A stretch of 64,000 nt of DNA from Desulfurococcus mucosus DSM 2162 (GCF_000186365.1 NC_014961.1:434001-498000); one strand, 5' to 3'. Positions 10,258 through 19,089 are shown, counted from the stretch's first letter. The notes: a model not told the origin generated them from the sequence alone. Made by a program: numbers and translations.

Positions 10258-10376
10258 GGCCTAGGTATGCTGTTTCAATAAGGGTGTGTTTTCCCGGCGG
10301 TTGCTTGCATGCTAGTTGAGTATGGTGTGTCGAGTGGTTTCCACCGGTGTCGAGGGGGTTTAGGTGTCTGCGTCTT

Positions 10377-11192
10377 CTAGCCGGCTTGTTTAATCTCCCA
10401 CTTGGCTTTCGCCTGCTCGAGGACTGGGAGTGTTTTCCTCGCTTCGGCTACGAGTGATGCGTCTACTTCGTGCTCCATGTATGTTTCCCTCCAGCCTAGG
10501 TCTAGTTCCCTGAGGCCCCATGGGTTGAAGACGCCGCTTCTCCCTACGAAGGCTTCGCCCACGTGGTCTGCGAGGGCTATGTAGACTGTGTTTTCATGTG
10601 CTCTCACGCTTGCCAGCTTGTCGAGGGCTTCCTCCTTGTAGGGGCCTTTCACCCAGCCTGCCTGCACGAGTATTAGGTCGCTGCCTGAGAGAGCGTAGAG
10701 CCTGTATAGCTCGGGGAACCTTAGGTCGTAGCATATTGTGAACCCTATTTTAACGCCTTTAACCGAGACCACTCTCCCGGGTCCCTTGCCGGGTTTGAAG
10801 AAGCTTGACTCCCTGAAGCCGTAGGCGTCGAATAAGTGTGTTTTACTGTAGACTGGTATGGCTTCGCCTTTATCAGTGATCAACACGCTCGTACTATAGG
10901 TGAGGGGCGGTGTATCCGTTTTCTCAATGAAGTGGGCTAGTATGAAGGCGCCGAGCTCTTCTGCAAGCCTCGAGAGCTCTGAGAGATACTTGCTTGTAAC
11001 AGGGGTTTCAGCATACCCGTAGACCTTCACCGGGTCCCCTATTTTAAACGGGTTCAGCATACTGTACTCTGGTAGGACTATTAGATCCGCCTCCCTGAAC
11101 CCCTTCCTAACCATGTCAACGGCTTTCCCCGCGTTCTCCAATGGGAGGCCGTCGAAGCCTGCTTGAAGCAGCCCTATGGTGATAGAGGACAA
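10377..11192 (-). CDS. Carbon-nitrogen hydrolase (nitrilase/omega-amidase superfamily)
   Basis: 271 residues from a TTG start (GGGGTGAGCA upstream). The Glu-Lys-Cys triad of the nitrilase superfamily is present: Glu42 (VLPEYS), Lys117 (YSKTHLF) and Cys154 (TICYDLRFPE). Length is that of a single-domain member. These enzymes hydrolyse amide or nitrile C-N bonds via a thioester; the TICYDLRFPE motif is closest to the Nit/omega-amidase-like branch that removes damaged amides such as alpha-ketoglutaramate or deaminated glutathione. The exact substrate cannot be told from sequence. Divergent from the next gene, with a ~70-nt shared intergenic region. About 120 nt of featureless sequence separate its stop from the tnpB frame. 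Confidence 0.85.
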   Translation of the reverse strand: MSSITIGLLQAGFDGLPLENAGKAVDMVRKGFREADLIVLPEYSMLNPFKIGDPVKVYGYAETPVTSKYLSELSRLAEELGAFILAHFIEKTDTPPLTYSTSVLITDKGEAIPVYSKTHLFDAYGFRESSFFKPGKGPGRVVSVKGVKIGFTICYDLRFPELYRLYALSGSDLILVQAGWVKGPYKEEALDKLASVRAHENTVYIALADHVGEAFVGRSGVFNPWGLRELDLGWRETYMEHEVDASLVAEARKTLPVLEQAKAKWEIKQAG

Positions 11193-11226
11193 TGCTCACC
11201 CCTCGTGAAGCATGGATCCATGAAAC

Positions 11227-11235
11227 CTATTTAAC
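11227..11235 (+). promoter_or_regulatory. TATA box upstream of the 11262 gene
   Basis: CTATTTAAC is centred about 26 nt before 11257, which predicts a nearly leaderless transcript for the GTG at 11262. Confidence 0.55.
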
Positions 11236-11261
11236 CGGTTAGACGGGATATTATCCGGAGG

Positions 11262-11720
11262 GTGGAGTGCTTGTACATCCTCCCAAGGCTAATCGACGTG
11301 AACGCTAAGGCCTCCATCCTCAGGGAGGCTAAGAGGATACTGGTCGCTGGGAGATGCGTGGAGTCAGAGCACAGGGAGATCCTGGAGGAGGTGGCGGGTA
11401 AGGGGGGCTACGTGGTTCTCACAGCGTGCCCTGAGGCCGAGCACGTGAACATGCTTGGCTTCAAGCTAGCCGGGATACTTGCGAGAGGCAGCTACGAGGA
11501 GGTCGCCGTCCTAACGGTTGACGGGAGCCTCCACTGCACGCAGCTCCACTGGATGCTCGAGGAGGTCTGCAAGATCTCGGGGAAGTGCCCTGCCAGGAGG
11601 CATATAGTCATATACAAGGGGAAGCCCCGTGAAATCAGTGTTGAAGCAGTGAAGGCGAGCAGGTTCCTCTACAGGGTTGACAAGCTACTGGGCTCCAGCG
11701 GCGGGGCACCAGTGGATTAG
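11262..11720 (+). CDS. Conserved-looking cytoplasmic protein of unknown function
   Basis: 152 residues. There is no signal peptide or membrane helix, and I do not recognise the family. It is Cys/His-rich: AGRCVES, LTACPEAEHVNM, GSLHCTQLHW and EEVCKISGKCPARRH, which suggests metal or Fe-S binding without proving it. The predicted fold alternates helix and strand (VVLTACPE, VAVLTVDGS, HIVIYKG). Two starts are possible: GTG at 11262, fitting a leaderless transcript, or TTG at 11271, which has GGAGGGTGG at a normal spacing. The 3' end overlaps the convergent moeA gene by 4 nt. Confidence 0.6.
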   Translation: MECLYILPRLIDVNAKASILREAKRILVAGRCVESEHREILEEVAGKGGYVVLTACPEAEHVNMLGFKLAGILARGSYEEVAVLTVDGSLHCTQLHWMLEEVCKISGKCPARRHIVIYKGKPREISVEAVKASRFLYRVDKLLGSSGGAPVD

Positions 11721-13690
11721 GGTGGCAGCGGCTCCCCTATGTCCCCTGGTATCCTGTAGTAGCCCTTATACCTCATCGCTTTCTCCACGAGCTCCCTCCT
11801 CTTAAGGGCCTCCAGGAAGGATGCGACAAGCGGCTTCGCCAGCTTCTCCCTTGGCACCAGGAAGTCGTATTCCTCCCATGTTAAAGGAATGAAGTCCAGG
11901 TCGAACATTTCGGCAACATACCCTGATGCGATCCCGGCGTCAGCCCTCCCCTGTTTAACGGCTAGGGCTACCGCTGTATGGGTTTTCACCTCGTAGGTGT
12001 ACCCGTTTACAAGCCTACCCACCTGCTTAAACGGCTTCCCCTCTGCTTCAAGAATCTTCTTCAACAAGTGATCCATGTAGACCCTTACACCAGACCCCTT
12101 AACCCTGTTCACGATCCTGACGTCGCCCCTCAGGAAGTCCCCTACACTCCTTATGTTCTTAGGGTTGCCTTTCGCTACAACTATCCCTATGAGCCTGTCG
12201 AAGCCCCTCACCAACACCGCTTTATCCACGAGGTTGAAGCGCTTGAGGAAAGGCCTGTTATAGGTCATGGACTCCTCGTCCAGCAGGTGGGTTGGGGCTA
12301 CATCGGCCTCCCCCCTGGCGGCTGCATGCCAGCCGGCGAGGCTCCCAGTGTTCAACACCCTGCTCGAGTAGGCTAGCCCGGCTTCAACCAGGATATCCAT
12401 GAGCAATGGATCGTTGCTCCCTATGATGTTGAGCCTGCTCGACGGCTCCACGGGCCTGAACAAGCGGACCCTTACCCTTGACCCGGCTTCCACGGTGTCC
12501 GTGTCCTCGGGTAGCTCAACATACCCGTCGCTATATATGAGGGCCGCTATGCTCCCACTGCTCAGCGACACCGGGTAGGCTGAGACCCCTTGACGCCCCT
12601 CCACCAGTGAGACCGGCAGCAGCCAGGCCTTGCCCACCTGCTTCCTCAGCTTCACGGGGAGCACTGCTTCAACCTCGAGCTCCATGTCCCTTGCACCCGT
12701 CATAAGCGACACTATGGGCTTCACGAGGCCCCTGAGGATCATGTAGCATGAAAGCGGGAAGCCGGGGAGCCCTATGAGGAGCCTGCCCCTGGATACAGCG
12801 ATAACCGTCGGCTTACCGGGCTTAGCCCTCAGCCCGTGGACCACTATCTCCCCTAGGTCCTCGAAAACCCTGTAGACCAGGTCGCCGACCCCGGCGCTCG
12901 TCCCCCCGCTTGTCACAACGAGATCGTACTGGGAGAGGGCATCCTCGAGAGCCTTCTTCAACTCACCGTAGTCGTCGGGGAGCAGCCCCTTGAAGACCGC
13001 GTCGACGCCGAGCTCCCTGAGGTATGACGCTGTGAGGCGGCCGTTTACATCGTAAACCCTGCCGAGGGGTAAGGGGGCCCCGGGCTCAACCACCTCGTTC
13101 CCCGTTGAGTACACTGCGGCCTTCGGCTTAACGTAGACCCTTACCCTTGAAACCCCGAGTCCTGATAGAACCGCTATGTGCTCATGGCTCAGCCTAGTAC
13201 CCTTTAAAAGCACGAGGTCCCCTGCCGACACATCGCTCCCTGCTGTCGACACGTTTTCACCGGGGCTCACACTCCTATAGATCCTCACGGTGCCGCCGGA
13301 GGCCTCCGCATACTCCTCCATCACCACTGAGTCGCATCCCCCGGGGACCACGGCCCCGGTTGCTACTTCAACAGCTTCACCGGGGCGGCAGGGGGTCGCC
13401 GGCGCCTCCCCTACTCCGACTACCCCGGTGATCTTCAACTCCACTGGGGAGAGCTCGTCAGCCCACTCGACATCCATGCTTCTCACAGCGTAGCCGTCTA
13501 CCTCGCTCCTGTCGAAGGGCGGGTGGTCTATGGGCGCGTAGACGTCTTCAGCGAGCACTCTCCCCAGTGCTTCACTCAACCCTACTTCTTCAACCCCCTT
13601 CGGTGAAACAGGGATCCTTGCTTTAACCGCTTCAAGCGCCTCGCTTATTGAGAGAAGCGTGTGGAAGAGCTTCCTCGACAAGCAGCTCAT
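11717..13690 (-). CDS. moeA: Molybdopterin molybdotransferase MoeA fused to a binding-protein-like domain
   Basis: 657 residues. The N-terminal ~400 are MoeA: DHPPFDRSEVDGYAVRS is the typical substrate-site segment, VVTSGGTSAGVGDLVY the MoCF (MPT-binding) motif, and GLPGFPLSCYMILR the following signature. MoeA inserts molybdenum or tungsten into adenylylated molybdopterin. Residues ~410-657 form a second domain (LNIIGSNDPLLMDILVEAGL, GEADVAPTHLLDEES, ADAGIASGYVAEMF) of the type that binds oxyanions or small ligands in LysR regulators and periplasmic proteins. This fusion is known in archaea; a metal-sensing or delivery role is inference. Divergent from hel308 with a palindrome between them. 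Confidence 0.9.
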   Translation of the reverse strand: MSCLSRKLFHTLLSISEALEAVKARIPVSPKGVEEVGLSEALGRVLAEDVYAPIDHPPFDRSEVDGYAVRSMDVEWADELSPVELKITGVVGVGEAPATPCRPGEAVEVATGAVVPGGCDSVVMEEYAEASGGTVRIYRSVSPGENVSTAGSDVSAGDLVLLKGTRLSHEHIAVLSGLGVSRVRVYVKPKAAVYSTGNEVVEPGAPLPLGRVYDVNGRLTASYLRELGVDAVFKGLLPDDYGELKKALEDALSQYDLVVTSGGTSAGVGDLVYRVFEDLGEIVVHGLRAKPGKPTVIAVSRGRLLIGLPGFPLSCYMILRGLVKPIVSLMTGARDMELEVEAVLPVKLRKQVGKAWLLPVSLVEGRQGVSAYPVSLSSGSIAALIYSDGYVELPEDTDTVEAGSRVRVRLFRPVEPSSRLNIIGSNDPLLMDILVEAGLAYSSRVLNTGSLAGWHAAARGEADVAPTHLLDEESMTYNRPFLKRFNLVDKAVLVRGFDRLIGIVVAKGNPKNIRSVGDFLRGDVRIVNRVKGSGVRVYMDHLLKKILEAEGKPFKQVGRLVNGYTYEVKTHTAVALAVKQGRADAGIASGYVAEMFDLDFIPLTWEEYDFLVPREKLAKPLVASFLEALKRRELVEKAMRYKGYYRIPGDIGEPLPP

Positions 13691-13704
13691 CCCCCGTCAC
13701 GCTA

Positions 13705-13724
13705 AATACCTGGCTCCAGGTATT
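13705..13724. promoter_or_regulatory. Perfect 20-bp palindrome between moeA and hel308
   Basis: AATACCTGGCTCCAGGTATT has two perfect 9-bp arms around CT. It lies 15 nt upstream of the moeA start and 32 nt upstream of hel308, overlapping the A/T-rich promoter sequence of the intergenic region. Position and symmetry suggest a dimeric regulator site; the regulator is unknown. Confidence 0.5.
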
Positions 13725-13755
13725 AAGTATTGGCGTGGCTGCACAGTGATACCCC

Positions 13756-15900
13756 ATGGAGACGGCTGCTCTAAGGGGACTAGGACTCCCGGAGGCCTAT
13801 GTGAGGCTCCTGGAGGAGAGAGGGATCAGGGAGCTGAACCCTGTTCAAAGCGAGGCAGTGGAGAAAGGGTTGCTGGGCGAGGGGAACATGGTGGTTTCAG
13901 CCCCCACGGCGTCGGGGAAAACCCTTATAGCTGAACTAGCCCTCGTCGACGCATGGCTTAAAGGGGGTATGGGCGTCTACCTGACCCCCCTCAGGGCTCT
14001 TGCAAGCGAGAAGTACTGGGAGTTCAAGACGCTTGAGTCAATCGGCGTCAAAGTGGGGGTTTCAACCGGGGACTATGATCAGCCCGCAGACCACCTCGGC
14101 GGCTACGACATCCTTGTCGCAACCTACGAGAGGTTTGACAGCATACTCAGGTTGAAGCCCTGGTGGCTTCCAAGGGTAAGCGTGGTCGTCGTAGACGAGG
14201 TCCACATGGTTGGGGACCCTGAGAGAGGCCCCATAATAGAGGTGATCGCCGCCAGGCTCCTTAAACGAGGCGTGAGAGTGATAGGGCTCTCGGCAACAGT
14301 GGGGAACCCGGGGGAGCTCGCCGACTGGCTTCACGCGACACTCGTCGCCACAGGGTGGAGGCCTGTTAAACTGGTTGAAGGATACCTGGAGAAGCATGAG
14401 TGGAGGATAGTCTTCCCATCCGAGGGGAGGGCTGAGGCAGTCGAGGAGGATACGGGAGACCCCTTCCTGGACATACCCCTCCACAACGCTGTTGAACTCG
14501 GCGTGCAAACCCTTGTCTTCACGCATAACAGGAGGAGGGTTGAAGAATACGCTGAGAAAGCTGCTCAACGCCTCCCCATGGCTCCCGTCGGCGACGCACT
14601 GGCCAAGCTCCTCAGGGAGCTCGAGGAAGCCCCTACATCGGTTGAAAGAGACGGGTTATCCGAGTTGATGAAGAGAGGGGTGGCATTCCACCATGCAGGG
14701 CTCTCGGGTGTCGCTAGAAGCATAGTGGAGAAGGCTTTCAGGGAGAGGCTCATCAGGATCCTGTACGCGACCCCCACGCTTGCAGCAGGCGTCAACCTGC
14801 CTGCTAGAAGAGTCCTGGTCTCCGTGAAGAGGTATGACCCCGCCAGGGGGAGGAAGGTGAGTATAAGTGTCTCAGAGTACAAGCAGATGGCTGGGAGGGC
14901 TGGGAGACCGAGGTTCGATGAGAAGGGTGAATCCATAATAGTCGACGCCTCAAGCAGCAGGGAGGCATTGAAGTACATAGAGGGCTCCCCGGAGCCCGTT
15001 GCAGGGAAGCTCCTCAGCGAGAGAAGCCTGAGGATACACGTGCTCTCACTAGTGGCGTCAGGCGAGGCCTCAAGCACCAGGGAGGCTGTGGAAGCCCTCT
15101 CAGCAACCCTCTCCATGAAGCAGTCCGGGGACCCCGGCTTCTATGCCGGCAAGGTTGAGGCAGCCGTCAAGCTCCTCACGGAGCTCGGGATGATCGAGGA
15201 GGCCGGGGGCTCCCTGAGGGCTTCAGCCCTTGGAAGGATTACATCCTACACCTACCTAGACCCCTTGACGATAAGCGTGTACAGGGGTTTAAAGCCCCCT
15301 AACCCTGGGCTCGACCTCTACCTGCTCCACGTGGTCTCCATGACCCCTGACTTCAAAAGGGGATCCCCCTACATACAGGGAAGGGTGGTAGCCGGCCTCG
15401 AGGACGTGGCCCTCGATATGAGCGGGGAGGGGCTTATACCGGGGCCCGGGAGGGCGGGCGTCGACTACGATGACTGGCTTGAAGCATTCGTCCACGCCAT
15501 GATACTCTACGACTGGATTAATGAGGCATCGGAGGACGAGATAGTTGGGAAATACTCGGTGGGCCCCGGCGACCTTTACAGTATGAGGGATACAGCGGCC
15601 TGGATAACCCATGCGCTTGCACGCGTGGAGGGTGTGCTGGGGGACATAGCGTTCTACAGGGCGCTCGACAAGCTCTCCAAGAGGCTTGAGAAAGGGGTGA
15701 GGGAGGACGCGCTTGAACTAGCCTCACTGAGGTTGATTGGAAGGGTGAGGGCTAGGATACTCATAGAGCACGGTTTTAAAACACTGAGGGATCTCGCTGA
15801 AGCCCCTGTCTCCAGTATAGCATCCCTACCGAGGTTCGGGCAACGCGTAGCGGAGGAGGTTGAGAGGCAGCTGAGGGAGCTGGGGTTGAAGCAGGGTTAG
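13756..15900 (+). CDS. hel308: Hel308 (Hjm) 3'-5' DNA helicase
   Basis: 714 residues, the usual size. Superfamily 2 motifs are in order: APTASGKTLIAELAL (Walker A), TPLRALASEKYWEF (Ia), VVVDEVHMVGD (DExH), GLSATVGNP (III), FHHAGLS and ATPTLAAGVNLPARRV (IV-V), YKQMAGRAGRPRFD (VI). The C-terminal part holds the ratchet and helix-hairpin-helix region (LIGRVRARILIEHGFKTLRDLAEA). Hel308 unwinds lagging strands at stalled forks and works with Holliday-junction proteins; hjc and a PINA-like gene lie elsewhere in this window. ATG start at 13756. Directly upstream of, and co-directional with, the UPRTase gene. Confidence 0.95.
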   Translation: METAALRGLGLPEAYVRLLEERGIRELNPVQSEAVEKGLLGEGNMVVSAPTASGKTLIAELALVDAWLKGGMGVYLTPLRALASEKYWEFKTLESIGVKVGVSTGDYDQPADHLGGYDILVATYERFDSILRLKPWWLPRVSVVVVDEVHMVGDPERGPIIEVIAARLLKRGVRVIGLSATVGNPGELADWLHATLVATGWRPVKLVEGYLEKHEWRIVFPSEGRAEAVEEDTGDPFLDIPLHNAVELGVQTLVFTHNRRRVEEYAEKAAQRLPMAPVGDALAKLLRELEEAPTSVERDGLSELMKRGVAFHHAGLSGVARSIVEKAFRERLIRILYATPTLAAGVNLPARRVLVSVKRYDPARGRKVSISVSEYKQMAGRAGRPRFDEKGESIIVDASSSREALKYIEGSPEPVAGKLLSERSLRIHVLSLVASGEASSTREAVEALSATLSMKQSGDPGFYAGKVEAAVKLLTELGMIEEAGGSLRASALGRITSYTYLDPLTISVYRGLKPPNPGLDLYLLHVVSMTPDFKRGSPYIQGRVVAGLEDVALDMSGEGLIPGPGRAGVDYDDWLEAFVHAMILYDWINEASEDEIVGKYSVGPGDLYSMRDTAAWITHALARVEGVLGDIAFYRALDKLSKRLEKGVREDALELASLRLIGRVRARILIEHGFKTLRDLAEAPVSSIASLPRFGQRVAEEVERQLRELGLKQG

Positions 15901-15937
15901 CAGGGTTATTAACCCGTTGACTCCTCCTATCCACAGT

Positions 15938-16636
15938 GTGAGGGTCATGGGTAGGCTTATACTCGTAGACAACCCTTTAGCCAAGTACTATCTCTCAATA
16001 CTCAGGAAGCCTGCAACCACGCCGGGCTTGTTCAGGGAGTACATGAGGAAGCTCGGCTTCATCATAGGGTACGAGGTTTCAAGGCACCTTGAGTGGCGCA
16101 GGGTCTTCATAGAGTCCGGGATGGGGAGGGCTGAGGGAGTGTACCCGTCGAGACCCCTCTACATAGTGGGGGTTCTAGGGGCGTCTATACCGCTTGTCCA
16201 CGGGATATGGGATGCAATGCCATGGGCTGGCTTAGGCCTTGTTGCAGCCAGGAGGATTGTGGGCGAGGGCAGGGTGGAGGCCGAGTTATACTATGAGAGG
16301 ATGCCTTCAGACCTCTCAGCGTACACTACCCTCGTCGTCGACCCCACGCTGGCGAGCGGGAGGACGATGACCAGGGTTGTAGAGGAGGTTGAGGCAAGGG
16401 GGTGTAGGAGCATAATAGCAGCTACAGTCGTAGCGTCAAGGTACGGGGTGGAGGTCTTCCACAGCAGGTTCAGCAGTATACCCCTTATAGCGGTTGAAGT
16501 AGACCCCGTTGTGGACAAGGGCTTCTTCATAGTGCCCGGGATAGGGGATGCAGGCGACAGGAGCCTCAGCGCCGACATGGTGTTTGAGCCGGCGCTGGGC
16601 TTAGGCTTCGAGAAGCCTGGAGACAACGGTGTCTAG
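15938..16636 (+). CDS. upp: Uracil phosphoribosyltransferase
   Basis: 232 residues from the GTG at 15938. The PRPP-binding loop VVDPTLASGRTM and the late GDAGDRSLSA segment identify a UPRTase, which makes UMP from uracil and PRPP in pyrimidine salvage. The N-terminal VDNPLAKYYLSILRKPATTPGLFREYMRKLG is typical of the family. The frame is also open back to a TTG at 15917, but a TATA-like GTTATTAAC at ~15905 fits a nearly leaderless GTG start. An ATG at 15947 is a further alternative. The 3' end overlaps the convergent hypB-like gene by 36 nt. Confidence 0.85.
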   Translation: MRVMGRLILVDNPLAKYYLSILRKPATTPGLFREYMRKLGFIIGYEVSRHLEWRRVFIESGMGRAEGVYPSRPLYIVGVLGASIPLVHGIWDAMPWAGLGLVAARRIVGEGRVEAELYYERMPSDLSAYTTLVVDPTLASGRTMTRVVEEVEARGCRSIIAATVVASRYGVEVFHSRFSSIPLIAVEVDPVVDKGFFIVPGIGDAGDRSLSADMVFEPALGLGFEKPGDNGV

Positions 16637-17326
16637 TAGGGCTGGGTCAACGCACGCCTCCTTTCTTGACCGCAGGCAGTCCTCCAGCCCCGGTGTGAAC
16701 GGTATGTAGCCTAGGTAGTCTGCGCCCTGGAGGAGTGGTTCACCCTGGAGCACCCCGCTACCCATGTTCTCCACGAGGCCTATCCACCCGTATCCAGCCT
16801 CCCTTAGGAGCTGGATGAGTCTTGCAACGCTTCTCACTGAGAGCACGCTGGGGGTTGCCACGACAAGGGGTCTAACAATGTTTTTCAACGAGTAGAGTAG
16901 GTCGAGGTGCTCGTCGCCCACGCCCGGCGGCGTGTCTATGAGGAGGATGTCTAGGGGACCCCATTTAACGATGGCGAGCAGCTCCCTTAGGGCTTCACCA
17001 GCCTCCCTCCCCCTTAACGGCAGCGGCTTCTCACCCGTGTAGGCGGCCATGGTGACGTATCTTAAGCCGTTGATCCTATAGGGCTCTATCCCTTTCTCCT
17101 CACGGTACTTGACGGCTGAGGGGTCTATGCCGAGGAGTATGTGTGTCGATGGATTAGTTAGATCAGCATCCATTAACCCTGCTTTAAGCCTCCTCGACGC
17201 GTGGAGGGCTAGGAGGACTGCTACAGTGGTCTTCCCCACACCCCCCTTAGTGCTCAGCACCACGTATACTCTCCCAGCCTGCGAGAGGTTCCTCAACGCG
17301 TTGTGGAGCCTTGGGTCCCCGGTCAA
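16601..17326 (-). CDS. hypB: Mrp/MinD-family ATPase, probable ATPase-type HypB for nickel insertion
   Basis: 241 residues. The deviant Walker A STKGGVGKTT (25-34, with the extra Lys27), DADLTNPS and ILLIDTPPGVGDEH place it in the Mrp/MinD family. Its ATG overlaps the hypA stop by 4 nt (17323-17326). In Thermococcus, the GTPase HypB is replaced by a Mrp-family ATPase that partners HypA in [NiFe]-hydrogenase maturation. The hypA linkage makes that role the best reading here. It lacks the CxxC pair of Mrp Fe-S carriers at the expected C-terminal place, arguing against a general Fe-S scaffold function. hypD lies 29 kb away; no GTPase-type hypB is seen. Confidence 0.75.
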   Translation of the reverse strand: MTGDPRLHNALRNLSQAGRVYVVLSTKGGVGKTTVAVLLALHASRRLKAGLMDADLTNPSTHILLGIDPSAVKYREEKGIEPYRINGLRYVTMAAYTGEKPLPLRGREAGEALRELLAIVKWGPLDILLIDTPPGVGDEHLDLLYSLKNIVRPLVVATPSVLSVRSVARLIQLLREAGYGWIGLVENMGSGVLQGEPLLQGADYLGYIPFTPGLEDCLRSRKEACVDPALLDTVVSRLLEA

Positions 17327-17712
17327 CCAGGCACCGCCTCCACCAGGGATACTCCTCTACCCTTCACAACCGTGAAATCCCTGCTCCCACACCTAGGGCA
17401 CCTGGTGAACGCGTGTATGGCTTCGGGGACGAAGTGGACTGCCTCACGCTCCTCATCGCTCAGGGCTGAGGCAGGCATGCTCCAGGTGTAGCCGCATGTA
17501 TTGCATTTTAAGACTGGTTCTTCATCCTCCACGGCGACCTCCCCTATCTCCACGCCCTGCATCGACGCCACCTCCCTCAGGCTGAACAATAGGACCTCCT
17601 TGTCAACCCCTTGCAGGAGGCCGAGTCTCAGCCTGAGAACCCTGATCCTTCTAAGCCCCTGGTCGACCAGGTAGTTCACTATGGACTCCGCTAGAGCCCA
17701 CTCGTGAACCAT
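17323..17712 (-). CDS. hypA: HypA, hydrogenase nickel-insertion metallochaperone
   Basis: 129 residues. The N-terminus MVHEWALAESIV corresponds to the MHE nickel-binding start of HypA, and the zinc site is CNTCGYTW plus CPRCGSRDF. A ~25-residue insert between the two CxxC motifs resembles archaeal HypA. HypA hands nickel to the large subunit of [NiFe] hydrogenase together with HypB. Oddly, the His follows an extra Val, so it is residue 3 as encoded; removal of Met before Val would restore it to position 2. First gene of a two-gene operon with the ATPase-type hypB; divergent from the HMG-CoA reductase gene. Confidence 0.9.
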   Translation of the reverse strand: MVHEWALAESIVNYLVDQGLRRIRVLRLRLGLLQGVDKEVLLFSLREVASMQGVEIGEVAVEDEEPVLKCNTCGYTWSMPASALSDEEREAVHFVPEAIHAFTRCPRCGSRDFTVVKGRGVSLVEAVPG

Positions 17713-17719
17713 GCTTGCA

Positions 17720-17737
17720 CCCAGCTATATTTATTTA
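17720..17737. promoter_or_regulatory. Shared A/T-rich promoter between hypA and hmgA
   Basis: The core AGCTATATTTATTTAG of the 61-nt divergent spacer reads as a TATA box on both strands. For hmgA the box lies about 45 nt before the ATG, with GAGGGTGC upstream of the start. Confidence 0.5.
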
Positions 17738-17773
17738 GCGGCACCGTAATAAAGACGCTGAGGGTGCAGGGAT

Positions 17774-19054
17774 ATGAGTAGCAGTAGGATACCCGGCTTC
17801 TACAAGCTTCCTATTCATGAAAGAAGGAGGATTGTCGGGGAGTGGGCTGGGTTAACAGGCGAGGAGCTTGAGACGCTTGGAAACCTAGGCAACCTCCCTG
17901 AGAAGATAGCTGACAGCATGATAGAGAACGTTGTCGGCGGCATGACATACCCGTTCGCCGTGGCAACAAACTTCCTGATAAATGGTCGTGAACGCTTAAT
18001 CCCCATGGTCATCGAGGAAACCAGCGTCGTGGCGGCTGCCAGCAATGCTGCGAGAATGCTGAGGCACGGGGAGGGGATAGGTGCTAACGCTGAGAGGCAG
18101 GAGATGATCAGCCAGATACACCTGGTTAAAGTCGACTCACCCTGGTTCAAGGCCATGAGGGTGATTGAGAGGAAGAAGGAGATACTCGAGCACGCTGCAC
18201 AGCAGGATCCAACGCTCCTAAAGTACGGGGGAGGCCCCAGGGACCTGGAGGTAAGGGTCCTCGAGCACCCTGCCCTAGGCGGCGTCATAGTCGTCCACCT
18301 GGTTGTAGACGTGAGGGATGCAATGGGGGCTAACACCGTGAACACCATGGCTGAAGCAGTGGCACCGATCCTCGAGAAGATCACCGGGGGAGAGGCAAGG
18401 CTGAGAATAGTTTCAAACCACGCGGTCTACAGGGTTGCAAGGGCATGGGCTGCCACACCGGTTGACGAGGTAGGAGGTATGGATGTCGCAAGAAAGATAA
18501 TGGAGGCATCGATCCTCGCTGAAATAGACCCCTACAGGGCTGTCACACACAACAAGGGGATAATGAACGGTGTGATAGCAGTGGCTCTTGCAACAGGCCA
18601 GGACCACAGGGCTATAGAGGCGGGTGCACACGCGTACGCGGCGCGGACAGGAGTATACAGGCCTCTGAGCCGATGGGAGGTGACGCAGGACGGGCTGCTA
18701 GCCGGGAGCCTGGAGATACCGCTCCAGGTAGGCGTCGTCGGGGGAGCGGTTAAAGTCCACCCTGTAGCCAGGATAGCCTTGAAGATACTGGGTGTCTCAA
18801 CAGCCAGAGAGCTCGCTGAAGTAATGGCGGCCGTAGGGCTCGCCCAGAACCTAGCCGCGCTGAGAGCCCTTGTCACCGAGGGTATTCAGAAAGGCCACAT
18901 GAGGCTGCACGCCAGGAACCTGGCCATAATGGCGGGCGCTACAGGCGACCTCATAGACAGGGTTGCGGAGAAAATGGTCAAGGATGGAAGGATCAGGTAT
19001 GACTACGCCAAAGAACTCGTTGAAAAAGCCGCTAGAGGCGAGCCACTAGACTAG
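17774..19054 (+). CDS. hmgA: Hydroxymethylglutaryl-CoA reductase, class II type
   Basis: 426 residues. HMG-CoA reductase signatures are clear: EETSVVAAAS (~81-90), DAMGANTVNTM (182-192), THNKGIMNGVIAVALATGQD, and TEGIQKGHMRLHARN near the C-terminus. Lys261, Asp277 and His375 match Lys267, Asp283 and His381 of the Pseudomonas mevalonii enzyme with one constant offset. This and the whole C-terminal block identify class II (bacterial-type) rather than the class I form usual in archaea. As the only HMG-CoA reductase visible it probably makes mevalonate for isoprenoid lipids; a degradative role is unlikely in an archaeon. ATG with GAGGGTGC upstream. The small transposon relative lies 35 nt after the stop. 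Confidence 0.95.
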   Translation: MSSSRIPGFYKLPIHERRRIVGEWAGLTGEELETLGNLGNLPEKIADSMIENVVGGMTYPFAVATNFLINGRERLIPMVIEETSVVAAASNAARMLRHGEGIGANAERQEMISQIHLVKVDSPWFKAMRVIERKKEILEHAAQQDPTLLKYGGGPRDLEVRVLEHPALGGVIVVHLVVDVRDAMGANTVNTMAEAVAPILEKITGGEARLRIVSNHAVYRVARAWAATPVDEVGGMDVARKIMEASILAEIDPYRAVTHNKGIMNGVIAVALATGQDHRAIEAGAHAYAARTGVYRPLSRWEVTQDGLLAGSLEIPLQVGVVGGAVKVHPVARIALKILGVSTARELAEVMAAVGLAQNLAALRALVTEGIQKGHMRLHARNLAIMAGATGDLIDRVAEKMVKDGRIRYDYAKELVEKAARGEPLD

Positions 19055-19089
19055 GATGAACCCCGCATTCCCCAAACGGCTACAACCGG

